Below are positions 4,961 to 5,723 of a stretch of DNA of 5,723 nucleotides, one piece after another. Source of the DNA: Fimbriimonadaceae bacterium (GTDB taxonomy: Bacteria > Armatimonadota > Fimbriimonadia > Fimbriimonadales > Fimbriimonadaceae); the NCBI GenBank assembly GCA_019454665.1, contig JACFNW010000160.1, positions 1 through 5,723 of the forward strand, given 5' to 3'. The notes under the pieces are model-generated. The model was not told the origin of the DNA. It made no database searches and worked only from the letters and a program-made list of their open reading frames with translations. The translations under genes and the position numbers were made by a program. Each line of letters starts with the position of its first letter. The stretch's first letter is position 1.

Positions 4961-5723
4961 CTACAGTTTGTAGTCGCCGAGGAATATCTTCTTGACGGTC
5001 AGGAGGATCATCCGCAAGTCGGTGCGGAGCGAGTTGTTCCGCACGTACCACAGGTCGAACAGCAGCTTGTCTTCCGCCGAGGCGTGGTAGCCGAGATAGA
5101 TCTGTGCCGGGCCCGTGACGCCCGGGCGCACGCAATAGCGCACCTGATAGCCGGGCACGGTTTGCTCGTACTCTTCCATCAGCTTGAGCGGCGAAGGCCG
5201 GGGGCCGACGAGGCTCATTTCGCCCTTGAACACGTTCCAGAGTTGGGGCACTTCGTCGAGCTTCAGCTTGCGCAGGATGTCGCCCAGCCGAAACACGCGG
5301 TTGTCGGTCTCGGTGCGCAGAACGTGCTCCTTGCTGCGGTCCGGCGTGTGGTGCATCGAGCGCAACTTGTGGACGCGGATGATGTTGCCGTGGTAGCCCT
5401 TGCGCTCCTGGGTGAAGATGGCCGGACCGGGCGAAGCGATCTTGACCGCAAGTCCCGCCAGGATCAGGAAAGGCGCAGAGATGGGCAACACGATGCCGCT
5501 CACCGCCATGTCGAACAGCCGCTTGTAAAGTCGTTCTTTGGCCAGTCCCGCGACGTAGCCGGTCTTTCGGGCGCGCTCGTCGCCCATGGGCCCGTATGCT
5601 TCGCGGATCACGCAGGAAACCTTGAGCCTCGGCTCGTTGGCGCGCAGGTGGCACAGCTGCAGGAGTTCGTCCAGGCTATAGCGGTGCCCCAGCACGATTT
5701 CGACGTCGCCTTGCGTTTGCGCC
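4961..5723 (-). CDS. polyprenyl-phosphate sugar-1-phosphate transferase, probably 5'-truncated by the window edge
   Basis: This is a bacterial sugar transferase (PF02397 type) that moves a sugar 1-phosphate from a nucleotide sugar to undecaprenyl phosphate, the first membrane step in building surface polysaccharide. Numbering from the GTG at 5695, YKRLFD (57-62) begins the membrane-embedded helix, with SAP (73-75) at its break and SPGP (88-91) at its end. Then come FTQERKGYHG (94-103), HKLRSM (109-114), KLDEVPQLWNVFKGEMSLVG (145-164) with the catalytic pair Asp147-Glu148, PRP (165-167), and PGVTGPAQ (191-198). The C-terminus DLWYVRNNSLRTDL (214-227) is typical. The domain is complete. The frame has no stop between 5695 and the right edge, adding AQTQGDVEI, and the GTG lacks a good ribosome site, so the true start probably lies outside. 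If 5695 were the start, the protein would be 244 residues, with 56 ahead of the core where PglC-like enzymes have few. The gene ends in TAG, tail to tail with the ligase. Confidence 0.92.
   Translation of the reverse strand, partial: AQTQGDVEIVLGHRYSLDELLQLCHLRANEPRLKVSCVIREAYGPMGDERARKTGYVAGLAKERLYKRLFDMAVSGIVLPISAPFLILAGLAVKIASPGPAIFTQERKGYHGNIIRVHKLRSMHHTPDRSKEHVLRTETDNRVFRLGDILRKLKLDEVPQLWNVFKGEMSLVGPRPSPLKLMEEYEQTVPGYQVRYCVRPGVTGPAQIYLGYHASAEDKLLFDLWYVRNNSLRTDLRMILLTVKKIFLGDYKL

Noticed and set aside
1..5723. Search by eye for CRISPR arrays, tRNA genes, insertion sequences and long direct or inverted repeats
   Set aside because: None was seen; intergenic space outside rnpB is only tens of bases and all of it is accounted for.

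Overview
This is a high-GC bacterial window, about 60% or more by eye, densely packed with bacterial genes. The organism cannot be named from the sequence. The RNase P RNA is of the ancestral type A architecture, which argues against low-GC Firmicutes. The ligase and sugar transferase fit a bacterium that makes surface polysaccharide. Starts are mixed (ATG, GTG and TTG), and four of the five readable stops are TAG, which is unusual at this GC content. A diderm lineage outside the best-studied phyla, such as Armatimonadota, is only a guess.

Layout from left to right. Positions 1-24 (minus) may hold the first eight codons of a gene running off the left edge. Positions 47-2077 (minus) encode a 676-residue family 2 glycosyltransferase with a long TPR tail. 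Six bases upstream of it lies a minimal MerR-type DNA-binding protein (2084-2347, minus). Further upstream, on the same strand, is the RNase P RNA gene rnpB (about 2441-2760), with an extended -10 promoter and a probable imperfect intrinsic terminator. Next is a membrane-anchored alpha/beta hydrolase (2820-3683, minus) that starts at TTG. A 71-base divergent region separates it from a plus-strand O-antigen ligase/polymerase-like membrane protein (3755-4957, GTG start). That gene ends three bases from the end of a convergent polyprenyl-phosphate sugar transferase (4961 to at least 5695, minus), whose frame stays open to the right edge.

How the genes may work together. The sugar transferase would load the first sugar phosphate onto a lipid carrier. 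GT2 enzymes such as the one at the left extend glycans, although this one could instead modify protein. The Wzy/WaaL-like protein would polymerise the glycan or transfer it to its acceptor. The hydrolase is unassigned but is membrane-anchored and divergent from the ligase. This is a scattered surface-glycan region interrupted by the housekeeping gene rnpB, not one clean operon. I saw no mobile element, CRISPR array, tRNA or rRNA, and no convincing evidence of an undescribed system. The most unusual points are the MerR-GT pairing, the TPR-flanked GT2, the possibly leaderless ligase gene and the open N-terminus of the sugar transferase.
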